Below are positions 42,143 to 44,896 of a stretch of DNA of 44,896 nt, one piece after another. Source of the stretch: Nitrospirota bacterium (GTDB lineage Bacteria; Nitrospirota; Thermodesulfovibrionia; Thermodesulfovibrionales; UBA6898); the NCBI GenBank assembly GCA_016235245.1, contig JACRLO010000011.1:19921-64816 (forward strand), read 5' to 3'. Positions within the stretch are counted from its first letter, which is position 1. Each line of letters opens with the position of its first letter. The notes beneath the pieces are model-generated. The model ran no database searches, had not been told where the DNA came from, and saw only the letters and a list, made by a program, of their open reading frames with translations. Position numbers and translations under genes: made by a program.

Positions 42143-42451
42143 TTACGCCTTCCTGTGATGAAGTTTTATTTCAAGCTGCATATCAAGAGCATCTGCAACT
42201 TTCTTGATCGTCTCAAGCGTGGCCTTGCTGAATGCGCCGCGTTCGAGCCTTGAAATTACACTCTGCTTAGTCCCGCACCGTCTGGCAAGTTCAGCCTGGG
42301 AGACCCCCGACTTTTCGCGAGCCTTTATCATGGCCTTCAATACCTGAAATTCAGGATCAAGGTCATCCCAAGCCTTCTTGAAATCAGGGACTTTCATGTA
42401 TTCAGCAATGTGTTCATCCAATGTTCTTCCTCTAACATAAGCCTTTTTCAT
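42143..42451 (-). CDS. XRE-family antitoxin-like protein, second copy
   Basis: A 102-aa protein. The HTH (SQAELARRCGTKQSVISRLERG) is followed by a HigA-like C-terminus (TIKKVADALDMQLEIKLH). The N-terminal half (DFKKAWDDLDPEFQVLKAMIKARE) resembles its neighbour. AAGGAG precedes the ATG. It lies 12 bp after the HigA-like gene, so the operon has one toxin and two antitoxin-type regulators. Confidence 0.85.
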   Translation of the reverse strand: MKKAYVRGRTLDEHIAEYMKVPDFKKAWDDLDPEFQVLKAMIKAREKSGVSQAELARRCGTKQSVISRLERGAFSKATLETIKKVADALDMQLEIKLHHRKA

Positions 42452-42463
42452 AACGAACTCCTT

Positions 42464-42769
42464 TTACCTACGCCCTGCTTTTACAGTTTCATTGACCAAA
42501 CGCAACTCAAGACGACAACCGAGAGCATGAGCATATTTCTGCAATGTGGCCAGTGATGGCGAGTGTTTTCCTTTTCCGGATTCCAGACGTGCAACTGCGG
42601 ACTGAGTTGTACCAATACGGTCTGCAACCTCGGCCTGAGTGATACCGGCTGAAGAACGTGCCTTCAGAAATTCATCGAGAAGAGAAAACTCTTCATCAAG
42701 TTTGGCATATTCAGCTTTAACGTCTACACGATTGAGAGCACGAGCCTTAAGTTCTTTGTGTGTGAGCAT
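42464..42769 (-). CDS. higA: HigA-like XRE antitoxin
   Basis: A 101-aa protein with HTH TQAEVADRIGTTQSAVARLESGK and a C-terminal ATLQKYAHALGCRLELRL, typical of antitoxins paired with RelE/HigB toxins. AAGGAGG lies upstream, and the start overlaps the toxin gene by 23 bp. It should bind the toxin and repress the operon. Confidence 0.87.
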   Translation of the reverse strand: MLTHKELKARALNRVDVKAEYAKLDEEFSLLDEFLKARSSAGITQAEVADRIGTTQSAVARLESGKGKHSPSLATLQKYAHALGCRLELRLVNETVKAGRR

Positions 42770-43088
42770 TTTTTACCTCCTTCATACGCCGGCGAGCTGT
42801 TGCAAGCTCCCTGGGCGGTGTTTTCTCTGTTTTCTTAACGACCTGGTGAAGCATCATGATCTTTTTGCCAACCATCGTGCAGTAAAAGACACGTGCAATT
42901 CCTTCTGAGGCTTTCAGCCGCAACTCAAAAAGTCCTTCACCCATTGGCCGAGTATGAGGCATGCCTAAATCCGAACCAAAAACTTCCATCCTGTCAGTAT
43001 ATCGAAGATACCGAGCAAGAAAGCCTGCGGGAAGGGCAAGGATTTCTTCTTGCACGGATTCACTGTAATAGGCGATTGTCCAGGTCAC
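42747..43088 (-). CDS. higB: RelE/HigB-type toxin (phage-derived Gp49-like)
   Basis: A 113-aa protein of the HigB/Gp49-like (DUF891) family: YYSESVQEEILALP, then MPHTRPMGEGLFELRL, ARVFYCTMVGKKIMMLHQVVKKTEKTP and an Arg-rich end. It is a ribosome-dependent mRNA interferase by family. The GTG start lies 6 nt after a TATAAT, so the message may be leaderless. The toxin-first order is usual for higBA. It would help retain the element. Confidence 0.87.
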   Translation of the reverse strand: MTWTIAYYSESVQEEILALPAGFLARYLRYTDRMEVFGSDLGMPHTRPMGEGLFELRLKASEGIARVFYCTMVGKKIMMLHQVVKKTEKTPPRELATARRRMKEVKNAHTQRT

Positions 43089-43094
43089 GTTGAT

Positions 43095-43123
43095 ATTATA
43101 GCGTATTTGCTATATTGAAGCAA
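43095..43123 (-). promoter_or_regulatory. higBA promoter and operator
   Basis: On the minus strand, TTGCTT (43118-43123), a 17-bp spacer and TATAAT (43095-43100). TATAGC/GCTATA arms (43097-43114) lie over the -10 box and spacer, a likely antitoxin operator. Confidence 0.65.
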
Positions 43124-43174
43124 TCTCTTTAAAAGAAATCACATTAACGATATCGCACTGTCCTCACTTTCGTT

Positions 43175-43211
43175 GCGGGAGGGCTAAGGGCTTCCGGGCT
43201 AAAGCTCCCGC
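43175..43211. repeat. Inverted repeat between higB and the P63C gene
   Basis: GCGGGAG (43175-43181) pairs with CTCCCGC (43205-43211) across 23 nt. No T run follows on either strand. The rest of this 237-bp gap shows no gene. Confidence 0.4.
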
Positions 43212-43325
43212 CTCGTCTCTATTCATAAATTAATGAAATCACACTTTCGGCCACAGCTCAAGAGTGCACAGACATTACCACAATAAAGATACATCCAAGA
43301 AAAGCATATTACCGTAAGCAAGCGG

Positions 43326-44345
43326 CTAAGGCTCGTTGGGCTCAGTCTCGTTCATAAAAGAAAATTCGAGATTCGTTCCTTTTTTTGGCAATACTTTATC
43401 TACCATTTTAACGAACCTATGCCAACCGTAACCGCTCGACAATGCCAACCTTTGAAACATAATCAAAGAATGTAAGTGTTGCGATAGCATCGGATCACCA
43501 ATATCCTCTGTTAGCCATTGATGAAACTTATTTTTCCTATTCCCAGTTTCATCCTTAGGACTTTTTGTTTCCAGTTCATGCAATAACCCAGGAGCAATTC
43601 TTTCATAGACCAAATCACGCGTATAATGAGCAACAACACTAAATCTATTTTTTTTCATCCCGGGCCAAACCCATCCCTTCAGTTTATATATGTTTTCGTA
43701 AAATTCATCAGGAAATTTTTTCGCCCACGCTGCAAGATCTTTACGCACAAGCATTTCTAAATATTTCTGCAGGGCATCTTGTGGTCGAACGGCTTGATAG
43801 CCAGTTACTTCATCTATGAGGGCAATAATTCCCGTCTTTGCTAATGCTCTCGCCAAAATTTCACATTGCTCTGCTACCAGTGAATATTTCGCTGGAACTT
43901 TATTTTCTTTTCTTGCCTGAAGAACAGCATCACAGATATCAACTAATACATTCCCTTCATATCCAAAAACTACTCTTGGAATATTTTTTACAGTAAACTT
44001 TATAGGCTCAGAAATGCCCAAAGATAACTCCTTGCTAATAAAAGGTTTTATGCCAGGATGATTTATTAGCTTATTAAGCTTTTGCCCACGTGTTTGGCCG
44101 AGTTCGAGAGCAGTTTGCATGCCTCTACCTGACAATACTCTTGTCCCGTCCTCTAACACATAGCACGGTATTTCAAGATCACCTATTTTCAGGGGCCTGT
44201 CAGTTGATCCCCATGTCGCCTTTAATATTTTCTCATTTGGATTCCATCGCGCTGATGCCCCCTTTTTAGCTATTTCGGATCGTTGATCGGCTGAAAGTTT
44301 CTCAGCCCTTGCATAACCGCCTTTTGCCTTGCCTTCATTTTCCAT
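43326..44345 (-). CDS. P63C-domain protein
   Basis: About 339 aa from the ATG at 44345, which has AAGGAG eight bases upstream; the longer frame lacks such a signal. The N-terminus is basic and Gly/Ala-rich (GGYARAEKLSADQRSEIAKKGASARW), then a P63C domain (LQKYLEMLVRKDLAAWAKKFPDEFYENIYKLKGW) lies near residue 200. P63C proteins are common in prophages and islands, with no firm function. The promoter carries three copies of a 9-10 bp site. The gene is the last before the right att site. Confidence 0.82.
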   Translation of the reverse strand: MENEGKAKGGYARAEKLSADQRSEIAKKGASARWNPNEKILKATWGSTDRPLKIGDLEIPCYVLEDGTRVLSGRGMQTALELGQTRGQKLNKLINHPGIKPFISKELSLGISEPIKFTVKNIPRVVFGYEGNVLVDICDAVLQARKENKVPAKYSLVAEQCEILARALAKTGIIALIDEVTGYQAVRPQDALQKYLEMLVRKDLAAWAKKFPDEFYENIYKLKGWVWPGMKKNRFSVVAHYTRDLVYERIAPGLLHELETKSPKDETGNRKNKFHQWLTEDIGDPMLSQHLHSLIMFQRLALSSGYGWHRFVKMVDKVLPKKGTNLEFSFMNETEPNEP

Positions 44346-44408
44346 GCTTGCACTCCTTTTTAATATTATGCTTGCATTATACAGGCAGGTCAGATAAAAT
44401 GCAAGCAT
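44344..44408 (-). promoter_or_regulatory. P63C promoter with three ATGCTTGCA sites
   Basis: On the minus strand, TTGCAT (44399-44404), a 17-bp spacer and a perfect TATAAT (44376-44381). ATGCTTGCAT lies at 44368-44377, its reverse complement at 44399-44408, and a 9-bp copy at 44344-44352 covers the start codon. The sites overlap -35, -10 and ATG. Confidence 0.7.
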
Positions 44409-44575
44409 GTTTGTCATTATTCCTTGCAAAGGAACTTGACAATAGACGGCCAAAACGCTTATCTGTGGGCCGTAGAAGATGCATTCAGCAAAGACATCGA
44501 CTATGCACAGCTTACAAACAGCCCTTTTTCTTTTTGGCGGTCAGTGTGATCCTACTGAAGGCAATTTGAGTTTAT

Positions 44576-44645
44576 AACGAAAATATAGCGGTATCGGCAT
44601 AAAAGATTTGCTCCGCTATGCCGATAAGACATAGAGATTTTCGTT
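44576..44645. repeat. Nested 70-bp stem-loop near the right end
   Basis: The 493 bases from 44346 to 44838 hold the P63C promoter and this structure but no gene. The outer arms AACGAAAAT (44576-44584) and ATTTTCGTT (44637-44645) are perfect, and so are the inner arms ATCGGCATA (44593-44601) and TATGCCGAT (44617-44625). It could be a replication origin or packaging hairpin of the phage, or a cruciform. Confidence 0.6.
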
Positions 44646-44782
44646 ACTTTCCCTCAAAAAAAGAATCGCAAAACAGATGCCAAAGCCTTAGCCGACTGTC
44701 GTAGAATTGTCGTAGTTTTCTGCGTAAAGGAGAGAAAAGCAAGAATTGAGAGAAACAATAGAAGGCATAGAATTATATTAAA

Positions 44783-44838
44783 TCAATGTGTTATGCTAAA
44801 ACCGTTACCAGAGCCATTGTTAATAAACCCGATCAGTT
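44783..44838 (-). other. Alternative integrase tail used in the circular form
   Basis: Read leftward from the right att core, the integrase frame stays open for 18 codons (RELIGF then NNGSGNGFSITH) and stops at TGA (44783-44785). It joins the integrase gene only after excision. Confidence 0.7.
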
Positions 44839-44867
44839 CCCTTTCAAGGCGGTAACGCGGGTTCGAA
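44839..44867. repeat. att core, right copy
   Basis: Identical over 29 bp to 27335-27363. It is followed directly by the 3' end of tRNA-Glu. Confidence 0.93.
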
Positions 44868-44884
44868 TCCCGCTGGGGACGCCA
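44839..44884 (+). pseudogene. 3' part of interrupted tRNA-Glu
   Basis: From the anticodon loop (within the att core) it runs through GGGTTCGAATCCCGC to the acceptor strand TGGGGAC, the discriminator G and an encoded CCA (44882-44884). It completes the 5' part at 27303-27334 exactly, so the uninterrupted gene would be a normal tRNA-Glu(UUC). Confidence 0.93.
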
Positions 44885-44896
44885 ACAATTATAAGG

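Larger units (their letters stand above)
27335..44867. mobile_element. 17.5-kb integrated inovirus-like element
   Basis: It is bounded by a 29-bp direct repeat (27335-27363 and 44839-44867), one copy joined to the 5' part and the other to the 3' part of a single tRNA-Glu gene. A tyrosine recombinase gene abuts the left repeat. The repeat-to-repeat unit is 17,504 bp. The left half carries a filamentous-phage gene set: Zot/pI, pVI-like, coat proteins, ssDNA-binding protein and Rep. The right half carries cargo (decarboxylase, YkgJ, SET genes, toxin-antitoxin, P63C). It is long for an inovirus, so it may be a composite or a satellite-bearing prophage. Confidence 0.88.

Overview
The window looks like the chromosome of an anaerobic, possibly autotrophic Gram-negative bacterium. 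It carries Wood-Ljungdahl acetyl-CoA synthase and CO dehydrogenase genes, a radical-SAM/B12 enzyme with DUF1638 and DUF3786 neighbours, a lysA-dapF-dapA operon and an aconitase. This mix suggests Nitrospirota or a Desulfobacterota-type lineage, but that placement is inference.

Layout. (1) 1-9236, minus strand: an O-antigen/surface polysaccharide operon. A winged-helix regulator is followed by Wzm and Wzt (ABC export), an FkbM methyltransferase, a DegT sugar aminotransferase, a sulfotransferase, a GT2 glycosyltransferase and a GT2-GT4 fusion that runs off the left edge. (2) 9327-10800: a FabG-like reductase and bioD. (3) 10884-18637: a TetR regulator facing acsB and the CODH gene, then MarR, a ferredoxin-SCP2 fusion and a thioesterase. 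TetR and MarR have look-alike palindromic operators lying on strong promoters. (4) 18695-22037: radical SAM/B12, DUF1638 and DUF3786 genes bracketed by two SDR remnants. (5) 22096-27299: lysA-dapF-dapA (minus), aconitase (plus) and tRNA-Lys.

(6) 27335-44867: a 17.5-kb integrative element bounded by a 29-bp direct repeat inside a tRNA-Glu gene. The tRNA is split and not rebuilt. The left 8-9 kb is a filamentous-phage (inovirus-like) module on the minus strand: integrase, Zot/pI, DUF2523/pVI-like protein, pIII-like exported proteins, several single-TM coat candidates including two tandem pVIII-like proteins of 43 and 67 aa, a ssDNA-binding protein, twin four-Cys micro-proteins, a Rep protein and a ribbon-helix-helix protein, facing an XRE repressor. 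The right half is cargo: pyruvoyl-dependent arginine decarboxylase, an unrecognised protein, a YkgJ-type Cys-cluster protein, four consecutive SET-domain genes and a membrane protein, then a HigB/HigA-like module with a second antitoxin-like gene, and a P63C-domain gene.

The main candidate for an undescribed system is the decarboxylase/YkgJ/SET array. Short tandem repeats or poly-G tracts sit at five points in it, each placed so that a copy-number change would switch a reading frame. For the fourth SET gene the present copy number puts the ATG with the good ribosome-binding site out of frame with the SET domain. A second notable point is that the integrase 3' end crosses the att core, so integration replaces its 18-residue circular-form tail with three residues encoded by the host tRNA.
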